From NCBI RefSeq assembly GCF_001854325.1, contig NZ_CP017755.1, positions 1,240,001 through 1,304,000 on the forward strand: DNA of 64,000 bases, written 5' to 3'. Origin of the DNA: Cupriavidus malaysiensis (GTDB lineage Bacteria; Pseudomonadota; Gammaproteobacteria; Burkholderiales; Burkholderiaceae). The translations under genes were made by a program, and so were the position numbers. Under the pieces are notes generated by a model. The model was not told the DNA's origin, made no database searches, and was given only the letters and a program-made list of their open reading frames with translations. This document shows positions 42,162 through 53,837 of the stretch, in pieces (the first letter of the stretch is position 1; every line of letters begins with the position of its first letter).

Positions 42162-43027
42162 ACCCGACCGAGCAAGCCCCCGCCGCGGCCCGCCCCGCGG
42201 CGCTGGCAGAATCCCCGCTGATCGTCACGGTGGCGCCCAACGGCGCCTACAAGCGTGCCGCCGACCACCCGGCGGTGCCGCTGACGCCGGCGGCGCTGGC
42301 GGCCGAGGCCAAGGCCTGCCTCGATGCCGGCGCGGCCATGATGCATATGCATGTGCGCCATCCCGACGGCAGCCATTCCCTCGACGTCGAGGCCTACCGC
42401 GCGGCGCTGGCCGCGGTCCGCCAGGCGGTGGGCGAGGCCCTGCTGGTGCAGGTGACCAGCGAGGCCGCCGGCGTCTACCGTGCTCCCGAGCAGATGGCCA
42501 TGGTGCGCGAGCTGCGTCCCGAGGCGGTCTCGATCGGCCTGCGCGAGATCGCCGTGCCCGAGATCCCGGAGGGCGAGCTGGCGGCCTTCCTGGCCTGGCT
42601 GGCGCGCGAGCGCATCCTGACGCAGATCATCCTGTACGACGCGGCCGATGTGTCGCGCTGGCAGTCGCTGCGCGCGCGCGGACTGGTGCCGCCGGGCGCC
42701 TGGTCCGAACTCTATGTGCTCGGCCGCTACGCGGCCGGCCAGCAGTCCTCGCCGCACGACCTGCTGCCCTTCCTGGACCTCGCCGACGGCTCGCTGCCGT
42801 GGGCGGTGTGCGCGTTCGGGCGGGAAGAGAATGCCTGCGTGACGGCGGCGGCGGCCTTCGGCGGCCACGTCCGCGTCGGCTTCGAGAACAACCTGCTGCT
42901 GCGCGACGGCAGCACGGCGCCGGGCAATGCGGCGCTGGTGGCCCAGGCCGTGCAGGGTGGCCTCACGCTGGGCCGGCCGCTGGCCGACGCGGCCGCGGCG
43001 CGCCGCATCTACGGCGCGGTGCGCTGA
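42158..43027 (+). CDS. Beta-keto acid cleavage enzyme (BKACE, DUF849 family)
   Basis: A 289-residue TIM-barrel zinc enzyme of the BKACE family, founded on Kce of lysine fermentation. It condenses a beta-keto acid with acetyl-CoA to give acetoacetate and a new CoA ester. The metal-binding motif is MHMHVRHPDG (about residues 62-71); EAVSIGLREIAVPE, LYVLGRYAAGQQSSP and VRVGFENNLLLRDG are further family runs. The ATG overlaps the stop of the dehydrogenase gene. Its substrate is set by the preceding step and is unknown; members act on 3-keto-5-aminohexanoate, dehydrocarnitine, beta-ketoadipate and others. Confidence 0.85.
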   Translation: MNPTEQAPAAARPAALAESPLIVTVAPNGAYKRAADHPAVPLTPAALAAEAKACLDAGAAMMHMHVRHPDGSHSLDVEAYRAALAAVRQAVGEALLVQVTSEAAGVYRAPEQMAMVRELRPEAVSIGLREIAVPEIPEGELAAFLAWLARERILTQIILYDAADVSRWQSLRARGLVPPGAWSELYVLGRYAAGQQSSPHDLLPFLDLADGSLPWAVCAFGREENACVTAAAAFGGHVRVGFENNLLLRDGSTAPGNAALVAQAVQGGLTLGRPLADAAAARRIYGAVR

Positions 43028-43102
43028 GGCGGGGGCCGCCGGGAGCGGCACCCGGGTAGCGTGGAGGTCGTGCCGAGGCAGCAGGCAGCGCCCAGGTAGT
43101 GC

Positions 43103-44701
43103 TCAGGCACTGCCGCCGGTGGCCGCCGTCGCCTGGGCGTCGCCGTGATCCGCCGCTGCCGCGCCGGTGGCGATGCGGCGTACCTCGACCCGCTCGATGC
43201 GCCGCTCGGAGACCTCGCTCACGGTGAAGCGGAAGCCGGCCAGTGCCAGCGCGGCGCCAACCTGCGGCAGCGCGCCGAAATGCGCCAGCAGCAGCCCGCC
43301 GAGCGTGGCGTAGGGGCGCTCGGGCCCGGCCAGTTCCAGGCTCGCGTCGAGCGCTTGCTCCACGCTGTGCAGGTCGGCCGCGCCGTCCATCAGCCAGTGG
43401 CCGGGGCCGGCCGTCACGATGTCCGGGGTTTCGTCCTCGTCGGGGAACTCGCCCGCGATGGCTTCCAGGATGTCCACCGGCGTGACCACGCCGAGGATGG
43501 CGCCATACTCGTCGCTGACCAGCACGAGCTGCCCGCGTGAGGCGCGCAGGGTGTCCATCAGGCGCAGGATGCCGATCGATTCCGGCACGATGATGGGCGG
43601 GCGCAGGCTGGCCGGATCGATCGCGCCCCGGTCGGTCAGGTCGAGGATCAGGTCCTTGGCGCGGCCGACGCCGGCGATCTCGTCGAGCTGGCCGCGGCAG
43701 ACCGGGAAGAGGCTGTGCGGCGCGGCCAGCAGGCGCTCGCGCTGCGCCTGCGGCGGCTCGTCCAGGTCGACCCAGGACAGCTCGGTGCGGTTGGTCATGA
43801 CCGAGCGCACCGAGCGCTCGGCCAGCTTCAGCACGCCGCTGACCATATTGCGCTCCAGCGGCGCGAAGGCCGGGGTGCCGGCGGCGGGCGACGGCGCCTG
43901 GTCCTGCCCGTCGTCGGCGGCGCGGCGCGCGCCCAGCAGGCGCAGCACGGCGTCGGCCGTGCGCTCGCGCCGCGGGCGCCGGGCCTCATGGCGCAGGGCA
44001 TTGCGCTGCGCCACCTGGTTGAAGAACTCGATCAGGACGGAGAAGCCGATGGCGGCGTAGATGTAGCCCTTCGGGATATGGAAGCCCAGGCCTTCGCATA
44101 CCAGGCTCAGGCCGATCATCAGCAGGAAGCTCAGGCACAGCACCACCACGGTCTGGTGGGCATTGACGAAGCGCGTCAGCGGCTTGGAAGCGAACAGCAT
44201 CACGCCGATCGAGATCACCACCGCCGCCATCATCACGCCCAGGTGGTTGACCATGCCGACCGCCGTGATGACCGAATCCAGCGAGAACACCGCGTCGAGG
44301 ATGACGATCTGGGCCACCACGGTCCAGAATCCGGCGTGCGCGCCCTTGTTGCCGCCGGCGTGCGGCAGACCCTCCATGCGCTCGTGCAGTTCCATGGTGG
44401 CCTTGAACAGCAGGAACAGGCCGCCTGTCAGCAGGATCAGGTCGCGCGCCGACAGTGATAGCGGTCCGAGCGTGAACAGCGGGCGGGTCAGCGTGATCAG
44501 CCACGAGATGATGGACAGCAGGGCCAGCCGCATCAGCAGCGCCAGCGACAGTCCCAGCACGCGCGCCTTGTCGCGCTGGGCCGGCGGCAGCTTGTCGGCC
44601 AGGATGGCGATGAAGATCAGGTTGTCGATGCCGAGCACGATCTCGAGCACCACCAGCGTCGCCAGGCCGATCCAGATCGACGGGTCAGTCAGCCATTCCA
44701 T
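43103..44701 (-). CDS. TerC-type membrane protein fused to CBS pair and CorC/HlyC domain
   Basis: A 532-residue fusion. The N-terminal TerC domain has about seven helices with the acidic metal-site motifs [14 protein letters not shown] (residues 19-32) and [14 protein letters not shown]. It is followed by two CBS domains ([42 protein letters not shown]) and a C-terminal CorC/HlyC transporter-associated domain ([35 protein letters not shown]). TerC/Alx/MeeF proteins export manganese or metallate proteins; CBS domains usually sense adenosyl ligands or ions. Similar to Escherichia coli YegH/YoaE. It stands alone between convergent and co-directional clusters. Confidence 0.87.
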   Translation of the reverse strand: MEWLTDPSIWIGLATLVVLEIVLGIDNLIFIAILADKLPPAQRDKARVLGLSLALLMRLALLSIISWLITLTRPLFTLGPLSLSARDLILLTGGLFLLFKATMELHERMEGLPHAGGNKGAHAGFWTVVAQIVILDAVFSLDSVITAVGMVNHLGVMMAAVVISIGVMLFASKPLTRFVNAHQTVVVLCLSFLLMIGLSLVCEGLGFHIPKGYIYAAIGFSVLIEFFNQVAQRNALRHEARRPRRERTADAVLRLLGARRAADDGQDQAPSPAAGTPAFAPLERNMVSGVLKLAERSVRSVMTNRTELSWVDLDEPPQAQRERLLAAPHSLFPVCRGQLDEIAGVGRAKDLILDLTDRGAIDPASLRPPIIVPESIGILRLMDTLRASRGQLVLVSDEYGAILGVVTPVDILEAIAGEFPDEDETPDIVTAGPGHWLMDGAADLHSVEQALDASLELAGPERPYATLGGLLLAHFGALPQVGAALALAGFRFTVSEVSERRIERVEVRRIATGAAAADHGDAQATAATGGSA

Positions 44702-44880
44702 GGTCGGGTTCCGGTTGGGGAGAGGGGGCGGGCCGGCGCGGCCGTTGGCGATGAGAGGCCACCGGCGCCGGCGGTCCGGCTACTTTACCGGAAAGCAGGT
44801 CGCCGCCGGCCATGCATCGGCGCACGGCGGCGGGCAGGAGAGGGGTGGCAGAGCCGGGGAAGAGGGAGGAGGGAGGCCGA

Positions 44881-44910
44881 AGGCAGAAGAGAGAGAAAGA
44901 GAGAGAACAA
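44881..44910 (+). repeat. GA-rich tract
   Basis: A nearly pure purine stretch of GA and GAAA units within the 255-bp spacer between the TerC-fusion gene and the hydrolase gene. Low-complexity sequence; no function is seen. Confidence 0.55.
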
Positions 44911-44956
44911 CCGGCGCCGGCGGCATCGCCGCCGCGCCGGCGTCGCTACGCTTGCC

Positions 44957-46126
44957 TCAGGCCGGCTTGCCGAGATCGGCCAGCGGATCGGCGCCAGCGG
45001 CCCAGGGTGCGTCGAAGAAGCGCTGCACCGCCGCCGGATCGACCGCGTCGGCGCCGGCCACGCGCCAGCGTGGCGCATTGTCCTTGTCGACGATCAGCGC
45101 GCGCACGCCTTCGATGAAGTCGCCGTCGGTGAAAGCATGCGAGACGGCCACCAGCTCCATGCGGAAGCAGTCGGCCAGGTCGAGCCGGCGTCCGCGCAGC
45201 AGCAGTTCGCGCGTCACCGCGGTCATCAGCGGCGAGCGGCTGCGCAGGGTGTCGAGGGTGCGCGCGGCCCAGGCGCCGGCCTCGCTGTCCGTGGCGGCTT
45301 CGGCCGCCAGGCTGTCCAGCAGCTGCGGCAGCGTGCGGTCGGCGCGGAAATGCCGCAGCAGCGCGGGCAGGGCCGGCAGCAGCGGCGCCTCGGCGGCGCC
45401 CAGCGTGGCCTGCGGCGCGAGCGCGGCGCGCAGCGCGTCCAGCGGCGCGCGCGCGCCATCGTCCCAGCGGATCGCGGCGAGCCGCTGGCCGGCGTCGGCC
45501 AGGGTCGCGCTCTCCACCGCGACGTCCGCCAGGCCGCACAGCAGGGTGTCGGCCGCGCCCAGCGAGACGCCCGTCAGGCCGACGTAAAGCGCCAGTTCCA
45601 CCGGCATCTTCGACAGGAAATGGCTGGCGCCGACGTCCGGCACCAGGCCGATGCCGGTCTCGGGCATGGCGATGCGCGAGCGTTCGGTGACGATGCGCAG
45701 GTGCGCCGCCTGGGCCAGGCCCATGCCGCCGCCCATGACGATGCCGTCCATCAGCGCCACCACCGGCTTGGGGTAGCGGTGCAGCGCGTAGTCGAGGCGG
45801 TATTCGTCGACGAAGAAGCGCTGGCGCAGCGGCGTGCCGGCGTGGAAGCTGTCGTACAGTGCGCGGATGTCGCCGCCGGCGCAGAAGGCCTTGGGGCCGG
45901 CGCCGCGCAGCAGCACGGCGGCGATGTCGCCGCGTCCGGCCCATTCGCGCAGGCGGGCCTCCAGCAGGCCGATCATCGGATAGGAGAGCGCGTTGAGCTG
46001 GCGCGGACGGTTCAGCGTGATCACGCCGACCCGGTTGATTTCCTCGAACAGCACCTCCGGTTCGGCGCCGGACGCGCCGGCATCGCCCGCGGCGGGGGCA
46101 TTATCGGTCTGGTTTCGCATGGTCAT
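44957..46126 (-). CDS. 3-hydroxyisobutyryl-CoA hydrolase
   Basis: A 389-residue crotonase-family protein of the length and form of 3-hydroxyisobutyryl-CoA hydrolase (valine pathway), longer than enoyl-CoA hydratases (about 260). Motifs are LNALSYPMIGLL, KAFCAGGDIRALYDS, ALMDGIVMGGGMGLAQAAHLRI and MPETGIGLVPDVGASHFLS. It frees 3-hydroxyisobutyrate from CoA for the dehydrogenase at 46943-47833. The start is the ATG at 46126 or at 46120; neither has a strong ribosome site. Last gene of the minus-strand valine cluster. Confidence 0.87.
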   Translation of the reverse strand: MTMRNQTDNAPAAGDAGASGAEPEVLFEEINRVGVITLNRPRQLNALSYPMIGLLEARLREWAGRGDIAAVLLRGAGPKAFCAGGDIRALYDSFHAGTPLRQRFFVDEYRLDYALHRYPKPVVALMDGIVMGGGMGLAQAAHLRIVTERSRIAMPETGIGLVPDVGASHFLSKMPVELALYVGLTGVSLGAADTLLCGLADVAVESATLADAGQRLAAIRWDDGARAPLDALRAALAPQATLGAAEAPLLPALPALLRHFRADRTLPQLLDSLAAEAATDSEAGAWAARTLDTLRSRSPLMTAVTRELLLRGRRLDLADCFRMELVAVSHAFTDGDFIEGVRALIVDKDNAPRWRVAGADAVDPAAVQRFFDAPWAAGADPLADLGKPA

Positions 46127-46172
46127 GATTGGCTGGGACGGGCGCGGCAGCGGCGCCGCCGCGCCCGTCCGG

Positions 46173-46946
46173 TCAGTCTCCGCGCCACTGGGGCGCGCGT
46201 TTCTGCAGGAAGGCGCTGACACCCTCGCGCTGGTCCTCGCCGTCGAACAGGTCGACGAAGCGCTCACGCTCCAGCGCCAGCGCCGGCGCGCGCGCCACGC
46301 CCTCGCGCGCCAGGTGCACCAGGCGCTTGCTGTCAGCGGCCGCGCGCGGGCGCAGCGTGGCGGCACGCTCGGCCAGGCGCAGCGCGGCCTGCAGCGACTG
46401 TCCCGCCGGCACCACTTCTTCCACCAGGCCGATGCGCAGCGCGGTGGCGGCATCCACGCGCTCGTTGGTCAGGATCATGCGCTTGGCCCAGCCCTCGCCC
46501 ACCAGCCAGGGCAGCGTCTGCGTGCCGCAGCCGCAGGGCAGCAGGCCCACGGCGGCCTCGGGCAGCGCCATCTGGGCATGCTCCTCGGCGATGCGGATAT
46601 CGCAGGCCAGCGCGCATTCGAGCCCGCCGCCCATGGCATAGCCGTTGATGGCGGCGATCACCACCGGGCGGGCGTTCTGCAGGGCCTCGAAGGCCGCGCC
46701 GAAGCGCTGCGCCATATGGCGCGCGTTGGCGCGGTCGCCGTCGGCGAAGCCGTTCAGGTCGGCGCCGGCGCTGAAGAACTTGGGGCCGTCGCCGGTGATG
46801 ACGATGGCGCGCACGCGCGCATCGTCGTTCAGCGTGGCGACGAGCTGGCGCAGCTGCTCCAGCCCTTCGGCATGGAAGGCGTTGGCCGGTGGCCGCTTGA
46901 GGGTGAGACGGGCGGTGTGCCCGTCGATGAGGTGTTCGATCATCAT
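46173..46946 (-). CDS. Enoyl-CoA hydratase (methacrylyl-CoA hydration)
   Basis: A 257-residue crotonase-fold hydratase with oxyanion segments KFFSAGADLNGF and INGYAMGGGLECALACDIRI and the catalytic region LPEAAVGLLPCGCGTQ. In this setting it would hydrate methacrylyl-CoA to 3-hydroxyisobutyryl-CoA between the acyl-CoA dehydrogenase and hydrolase steps. The catalytic-loop Gly-Cys-Gly-Cys is somewhat unusual. Its start overlaps the mmsB stop by 4 bp. Confidence 0.87.
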   Translation of the reverse strand: MMIEHLIDGHTARLTLKRPPANAFHAEGLEQLRQLVATLNDDARVRAIVITGDGPKFFSAGADLNGFADGDRANARHMAQRFGAAFEALQNARPVVIAAINGYAMGGGLECALACDIRIAEEHAQMALPEAAVGLLPCGCGTQTLPWLVGEGWAKRMILTNERVDAATALRIGLVEEVVPAGQSLQAALRLAERAATLRPRAAADSKRLVHLAREGVARAPALALERERFVDLFDGEDQREGVSAFLQKRAPQWRGD

Positions 46947-47833
46947 GCCTGCTTGCCGCGGTACTGGCGGATCACGCCGGAGAAGTCGAGCGCGCCCTCG
47001 CCGAGCTGGGTCATGGACTGGTAGACCTGCTGGGCCTGGGCGCCGAGGAAGAGCGGCTGGCCCACGCTGCGCGCCGCGTCGGCGGCGAGGCCGAGGTCCT
47101 TGAGCATCAGCGCCGCGCCGAAGCCGCCGCTGTAGCCGCGTCCGGCCGGCGCGGTCTCGATCACGCCAGGGAAGGGGTTGCAGGTGTCGGATGCCCAGCA
47201 GCGGCCGGTGGAGGTATTGACGATGCCCGCCAGCACCTTGGGATCGATGCCCAGCTTCTCGCCCAGGGCCATGGCCTCGGCCACGCCCACCATGGAGATG
47301 CCGAGGATCAGGTTGTTGCAGATCTTGGCCACCTGGCCGGTGCCGGTGCCGCCGCAGTGGACCACGTTGCGGCCCATGCCCGCCAGCACCGGCTTGATCT
47401 GCTCGAACAGCGCCGCTTCGGCGCCCACCATGAAGGTCAGGGTGCCCGCCTGGGCGCCGCCGGTGCCGCCGGAAACCGGGGCGTCGGCCATCGGGTTGCC
47501 TTGCGCCGCCGCGGTCTTGGCCAGTTCGCGGATGGTGGCGGGATCGATGGTGGACGAATCCACCAGCGGCACGCCGGCGCGCACGCCGGCGAGCACGCCG
47601 TCGCTGCCCAGGTAGGCGCTGCGCACGTGCGCGGCCGCGGGCAGCATGGTGATGACGAAGTCCGCCTCGGCGGCGGCCGCGCGGGCGCTGGCCGCGCTGG
47701 CAGCGCCGGCGTCGCGCAGGTCGGCGACGGCCTGCGCGTTGAGGTCGAACACGGTCAGGGCATGGCCGGCCTTGAGCAGGTTGCGCGCCATGGGCGCGCC
47801 CATGTTGCCGAGGCCGATGAAGGCGATGTGCAT
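46943..47833 (-). CDS. mmsB: 3-hydroxyisobutyrate dehydrogenase
   Basis: A 296-residue NAD-dependent beta-hydroxyacid dehydrogenase. The Rossmann motif is IAFIGLGNMGAPMARNLL (3-20), substrate site SGGTGGAQAGTL (120s), catalytic lysine in GQVAKICNNLIL and the C-terminal LMLKDLGLAADAA. It oxidises 3-hydroxyisobutyrate to methylmalonate semialdehyde, the substrate of MmsA encoded upstream. GGAGACCCC precedes the ATG. Confidence 0.93.
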   Translation of the reverse strand: MHIAFIGLGNMGAPMARNLLKAGHALTVFDLNAQAVADLRDAGAASAASARAAAAEADFVITMLPAAAHVRSAYLGSDGVLAGVRAGVPLVDSSTIDPATIRELAKTAAAQGNPMADAPVSGGTGGAQAGTLTFMVGAEAALFEQIKPVLAGMGRNVVHCGGTGTGQVAKICNNLILGISMVGVAEAMALGEKLGIDPKVLAGIVNTSTGRCWASDTCNPFPGVIETAPAGRGYSGGFGAALMLKDLGLAADAARSVGQPLFLGAQAQQVYQSMTQLGEGALDFSGVIRQYRGKQA

Positions 47834-47998
47834 GGGGTCTCCTCTTTCGGGGGTGTCAGGTTTCGGCGCAGGCTGGCGGCCTTGCCGTGCGGGATGGATG
47901 GTGGCGGGGAGGGCAGCTTGTCGCGCCGGCGGATGCCATGGCGACGCCCTGCCGTTGCCCGCGGGAGCATGGGCATCATCCGCCGCCGCCTTGCGTCC

Positions 47999-49528
<1,530 letters not shown>

Positions 49529-49582
49529 CTGGCTTGTCTCCTTCGATGGGCGATGGGTCGTATCGGAATCGATATCGGGATC

Positions 49583-49610
49583 GGATTCGGTGCGGATTCG
49601 GTGCGGATTC
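49583..49610 (+). repeat. 11-bp direct repeat in mmsA leader region
   Basis: GGATTCGGTGC occurs at 49583-49593 and 49594-49604, with a partial third copy, in the 113-bp spacer between the acyl-CoA synthetase and mmsA genes. Related GATCGG/GATATCGG words precede it. Probably local slippage. Confidence 0.5.
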
Positions 49611-49641
49611 AGGGGGCGGTGCCGGCGGCGGGCCCGGGGGC

Positions 49642-51345
49642 TCAGGGCTTGAGGTCGGCGAAGTCCTCTTCCCAGTATTCGCCGGGCATGCGCTGCGCGG
49701 TCTCGTCGCCGCGCGCCATCTCCTGGCGCCGCAGCTCCACGCGGCGGATCTTGCCGGAGATGGTCTTGGGCAGCTCGGCGAACTGCAGCCGGCGGATGCG
49801 CTTGTACGGCGCCAGCCGCTCGCGCGAGAAGCGGAAGATCTCGCGCGCCAGCTCGGCGCTGGCGACGTGGCCCTGGCGCAGCGAGACATAGGCCTTGGGC
49901 ACCGACAGTCGCACCGGGTCGGGGCTGGGCACCACCGCCGCCTCGGCGATGGCGGCGTGCTCGATCATCACGCTTTCCAGCTCGAACGGGCTCAGGCGGT
50001 AGTCGGAAGACTTGAAGACGTCGTCGGCGCGGCCGACGTAGACGTAGTAGCCGTCCTCGCGCCGCAGCGCGATGTCGGAGGTGCGGTAGTGGCCGTCGCG
50101 CATGGCGTGCGCGGTGGCGTCCGGGTTATTGGCATAGCCGCGCATCAGGCCGGCCGGGCGCGTGGCGCCGCCGTCCAGCGGCAGCGCGATCTCGCCTTCC
50201 TCGGCCGGCTTGCCGTCGGGGTCGAGCAGGGCGATGCGGTAGCCCGGCAGCGGCCGGCCCATCGAGCCCGGCACCACCGGCTGCCCGGGCGGGTTGCCGA
50301 TCATGCAGGTGGTCTCGGTCTGGCCGTAGCCGTCGCGGATGGTGATGCCCCAGGCGTGGCGCACGCGCTCGATGATCTCGGGGTTGAGCGGCTCGCCGGC
50401 GCCGACGATCTCGCGCAGCGCGGTGCGGTAGTCGGCCAGCGGCTGCTGCACCAGCATGCGCCACACCGTGGGCGGCGCGCACAGGGTGGTGACGCCGCAG
50501 CGCACCAGCGTGTCGAGCACCGCCTGCGGCTCGAAGCGGGCGTAGTTGTAGGCGAACACGCAGGCCTGGGCGTTCCAGGGCGCGTAGAAGCAGCTCCAGG
50601 CATGCTTGGCCCAGCCCGGCGAGCTGATGTTCCAGTGCACGTCGCCGGGTTGCAGGCCCACCCAGTACATGGTCGACAGGCTGCCGACCGGGTAGGTCCG
50701 GTGGGTGTGCTCGACCAGCTTGGGCTTGGAGGTGGTGCCCGAGGTGAAGTAGAGCAGCATCGGGTCGTCGGCGTCGGTGGCGCCGTCCGGCACGAAGTCG
50801 GCGGGCGCGGCGTAGCCGTCGCCGAAGGTGTGCCAGCCGGGGCGCGGCGCGCCGGCCACGAAGCGGGTCAGCGGCAGCTCCAGGCCGTCGAACTTGGCGG
50901 CCTCGTTCTCGTCGACGATGGCGAAGCGCGCGCCGCCGAGCTGCACGCGGTCGCGCACGTCCTCGGCCGACAGCTGCGTGGTGGCGGGCAGCACCACCGC
51001 GCCCAGCTTCATCGCCGCCAGCATGGCGTCCCACAGCTCGACGCGGTTGGGCAGCATCAGCAGGATGCGGTCGCCGCGGCCGACGCCGGCGCCGCGCAGG
51101 TGGTTGGCGACGCGCGCCGAGCGCTCGGACATCTGCGCGAAGGAGTACTGCGTGCCCGCGCCGCCCTCGGCGCCGACGATCCACAGCGCAGGCTTGTCGT
51201 TGCCGCGCGCGATGGCGTCGAAGTAGTCGAGCGCCCAGTTGAAGGCGCCGAGCTGCGGCCAGCGGAAATCGCGGCAGGCGGTGTCGTAGTCGGTACGGTG
51301 GCGCTGCAGGAAGTCGCGCGCCGCGAGGAATGCCTGTGCAGTCAT
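49642..51345 (-). CDS. AMP-forming acyl-CoA synthetase (medium/branched-chain type)
   Basis: A 567-residue ANL-family ligase. Motifs are LLYFTSGTTSKPKLVEHTH, DGYGQTETTCMIGNPPG, GHYRTSDIALRREDGYYVYVGRADDVFKSSDYRLSPFE-type hinge and the A10 lysine in LPKTISGKIRRVELR. The TYPVGSLSTMYW and SPGWAKHAWSCFYAPW runs are typical of the ACSM-like bacterial group. Within the valine cluster it could activate isobutyrate or another short branched acid so that it enters at the acyl-CoA dehydrogenase step; the substrate is inferred. Confidence 0.87.
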   Translation of the reverse strand: MTAQAFLAARDFLQRHRTDYDTACRDFRWPQLGAFNWALDYFDAIARGNDKPALWIVGAEGGAGTQYSFAQMSERSARVANHLRGAGVGRGDRILLMLPNRVELWDAMLAAMKLGAVVLPATTQLSAEDVRDRVQLGGARFAIVDENEAAKFDGLELPLTRFVAGAPRPGWHTFGDGYAAPADFVPDGATDADDPMLLYFTSGTTSKPKLVEHTHRTYPVGSLSTMYWVGLQPGDVHWNISSPGWAKHAWSCFYAPWNAQACVFAYNYARFEPQAVLDTLVRCGVTTLCAPPTVWRMLVQQPLADYRTALREIVGAGEPLNPEIIERVRHAWGITIRDGYGQTETTCMIGNPPGQPVVPGSMGRPLPGYRIALLDPDGKPAEEGEIALPLDGGATRPAGLMRGYANNPDATAHAMRDGHYRTSDIALRREDGYYVYVGRADDVFKSSDYRLSPFELESVMIEHAAIAEAAVVPSPDPVRLSVPKAYVSLRQGHVASAELAREIFRFSRERLAPYKRIRRLQFAELPKTISGKIRRVELRRQEMARGDETAQRMPGEYWEEDFADLKP

Positions 51346-51480
51346 GGTGTCGTCTCCATCCGTTCTGCGGCCGGGCGGCCGCGGCAGCGCGTGCCGCTCA
51401 CCGGTGCATTGCCGGTGCGTCGTCGGGGTATCGTGGGGAATCGCCGGTGAACCGTCGCTGTTACGCTTGCGCGCGGCGCA

Positions 51481-52614
51481 TCACAACTGCCGCGCGATCA
51501 CCATCCTCTGCACTTCGCTGGTCCCCTCGTAGATCTGCGTGATCCGGGCGTCGCGGTAGTGGCGCTCGACGTCGTAGTCGGCGAGATAGCCATAGCCGCC
51601 ATGGATCTGGATCGCATCCGAGCATACCGCTTCGGCCATCTCGGAGGCAAACAGCTTGGCCTGGGAGGCCTCCGACAGGCAGGGGCGGCCGGCGCTGCGC
51701 AGCCGCGCCGCGTGGTGCACCAGCAGGCGCGCGGCGTTCAGGCGGGTGGCCATGTCGGCCAGCTTCTGCGCGATCGCCTGGTGCTCCATCAGCGGCTTGC
51801 CGAACTGGGTGCGCTCGGTGGCGTAGACCTTCGCCTTCTCGAACGCGGCGCGGGCGATGCCGACCGCCTGCGCGGCGATGCCGATGCGTCCGCCCTCCAG
51901 GTTGGACAGGGCGATGCGCAGGCCGTCGCCGCGCGCGCCGAGCAGGGCGTCCTCGGGGATCGCGCACTGGTCCAGGGTGATCGGACAGGTATCGGAGGCG
52001 CGGATGCCCATCTTGTTCTCGGGCTTGCCGACCACGAAGCCCGGCGTGTCGGTCGGCACCAGGAAGGCCGACAGGCCGCGCTTGCCGGCCTCGGGGTCGG
52101 TCACGGCGAAGACCACGGCCAGGCCGGCGCGCGCGCCGTTGGTGACGAACTGCTTGCTGCCGTCGAGCACCCAGCGGCCGTCCTGCAGGCGGGCGCGGGT
52201 GCGCAGGTTGTGCGCCTCGGAGCCGGCCTGCGGCTCGGTCAGGCAGAAGGCGCCGACCAGTTCGCCGCGCGCCAGGCGGCCCAGGTAGCGGTCCTTCTGC
52301 GCTTCGGTGCCGTAGTGCAGGATGGGACCGCAGCCTACCGAGTTGTGCACGCTCATCAGCGTGGCGCAGGCCGCGCAGCCGGCGGCGATCTCCTCGATGG
52401 CGAGCGCGTAGGCCACGTAGTCGGTATAGGTGCCGCCCCACTCCTCGGGCACGATCATGCCCAGCAGGCCGAGCGCGCCCATCTCCTGCACCACCTCCGG
52501 CGGCAGCGCGCCCGCCTCGTCCCACTGCGCGGCGCCGGCGGCCAGCCGCTCGCTGGCAAAGGCGCGCGCGGTGTCGCGGATCATGATCTGTTCTTCGGTG
52601 TAGTCGTGGGGCAT
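51481..52614 (-). CDS. Acyl-CoA dehydrogenase, probable isobutyryl-CoA dehydrogenase
   Basis: A 377-residue FAD acyl-CoA dehydrogenase: [19 protein letters not shown] and [21 protein letters not shown] in the middle domain, [23 protein letters not shown] with [19 protein letters not shown] at the end (the catalytic-base Glu region of the short/branched-chain group). With mmsA, mmsB, hydratase and hydrolase downstream, oxidation of isobutyryl-CoA to methacrylyl-CoA is the natural role. Start taken at 52614 (MPHDYTEEQ), the usual N-terminus; the longer frame upstream is promoter. First gene of the operon. Confidence 0.88.
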   Translation of the reverse strand: MPHDYTEEQIMIRDTARAFASERLAAGAAQWDEAGALPPEVVQEMGALGLLGMIVPEEWGGTYTDYVAYALAIEEIAAGCAACATLMSVHNSVGCGPILHYGTEAQKDRYLGRLARGELVGAFCLTEPQAGSEAHNLRTRARLQDGRWVLDGSKQFVTNGARAGLAVVFAVTDPEAGKRGLSAFLVPTDTPGFVVGKPENKMGIRASDTCPITLDQCAIPEDALLGARGDGLRIALSNLEGGRIGIAAQAVGIARAAFEKAKVYATERTQFGKPLMEHQAIAQKLADMATRLNAARLLVHHAARLRSAGRPCLSEASQAKLFASEMAEAVCSDAIQIHGGYGYLADYDVERHYRDARITQIYEGTSEVQRMVIARQL

Positions 52615-52790
52615 GGTGGAGCGCTGGGCAGGTTGGCGCGCGGCGGCGCGCATCGATACGGGGCAGTGTAGGAAGCGTGGCCTGCCGCTCCTATGCCAAA
52701 ATCCGCCAATCTTGCTGAACTCCCAAGCCACTGCCCCGCGCCCGGCCGCCTCCGCCGGGCGGCGGCCGGCCCGGCTCTGCTCCGCCACCC

Positions 52791-53804
52791 ATGGAAAAAG
52801 GCACCGTTGCCATCTGTTTCGTCCATCAAGCCATCGCCGGCCTGCGCGCGCGCGGGCTGCCGCCCGAGCCCGTGCTGCGGGCCGCCGGGATCGCCCCGGC
52901 CCTGCTGGAGGCGCCCCAGGCGCGCGTGTCGGCCGACAGCTACAGCGCCCTCTGGCTGGAAGTGGCGCGCGTGCTCGACGATGAATTCTTCGGCCAGGAC
53001 TCGCGCCGGATGAAATGCGGCAGCTTCACCATGCTGTGCCACGCCGTGGCCGGCAGCCAGACGCTGGGACAGGGGCTGGAGCGCGTGGCGCGTTTCTTCG
53101 GCCTGCTGCTGGACGATATCGGCGTGCGCCTGGAGCGGCCGAGTGCGGCGGCAGGCGCGGCCGCGCTGGTGCTGACCACGCCTTCGGCGCGCCGGCCGGG
53201 CGTGTTCGCCCAGGAGACGCTGCTGATCATGCTGCACGGGCTGATGAGCTGGCTGGCGCGCCGGCGCGTGCCGATCCAGCAGGCCAGCTTCGCCTACCCG
53301 GAACCGGACTACAGCGCCGAGTACCGGGTCATGTACTCGCGCCGCCTGGCCTTCGGCGAACCGAGCACGGCGCTGTGGTTCGATGCGGCCTGGCTGGCGC
53401 ACCCGGTGCGCCACGACGAGCGCAGCCTCAAGGTGTTCCTGCGTGCTGCGCCGCACAACCTGGTGGTCAAGTACTCGGACCGCGCCGGCATCGTGGCGCG
53501 CATCCGCCGCTTGCTGCGACAGTCGCGCCCGGAGGCCTGGCCGACCTTCGAGCAGCTCGCGCAGGACATGCACCTGTCGGCCTCCTCGCTGCGGCGCCGG
53601 CTGATGGACGAGGGGGCGACCTACCAGCAGCTCAAGGACGAACTGCGCCGCGACCTCGCCATCGAGGCGCTCAGCCATTCGACGCAGCCCATCGTGGCCA
53701 TCGCGGCCGAGCTGGGCTTCGCCGAGCCGGGCGCCTTCCACCGCGCCTTCCGCCGCTGGACCGGCTCGCGGCCGGGGGCCTATCGGGCGGTACCGGCGCC
53801 GTAG
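52791..53804 (+). CDS. AraC-family transcriptional regulator with arabinose-binding-like N domain
   Basis: A 337-residue regulator. The N-terminal two-thirds match the ligand domain of the OruR/ArgR-like AraC subgroup ([23 protein letters not shown] at the start, [21 protein letters not shown]). The C-terminal double helix-turn-helix is at about 235-335 ([43 protein letters not shown]). It is divergent from the valine/isobutyrate operon with 176 bp between starts, like MmsR beside mmsAB in Pseudomonas, and is its likely activator. Confidence 0.88.
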   Translation: MEKGTVAICFVHQAIAGLRARGLPPEPVLRAAGIAPALLEAPQARVSADSYSALWLEVARVLDDEFFGQDSRRMKCGSFTMLCHAVAGSQTLGQGLERVARFFGLLLDDIGVRLERPSAAAGAAALVLTTPSARRPGVFAQETLLIMLHGLMSWLARRRVPIQQASFAYPEPDYSAEYRVMYSRRLAFGEPSTALWFDAAWLAHPVRHDERSLKVFLRAAPHNLVVKYSDRAGIVARIRRLLRQSRPEAWPTFEQLAQDMHLSASSLRRRLMDEGATYQQLKDELRRDLAIEALSHSTQPIVAIAAELGFAEPGAFHRAFRRWTGSRPGAYRAVPAP

Positions 53805-53837
53805 CGGCACCGTAGCGGCGCGGCGCCAGCCCTGCCG

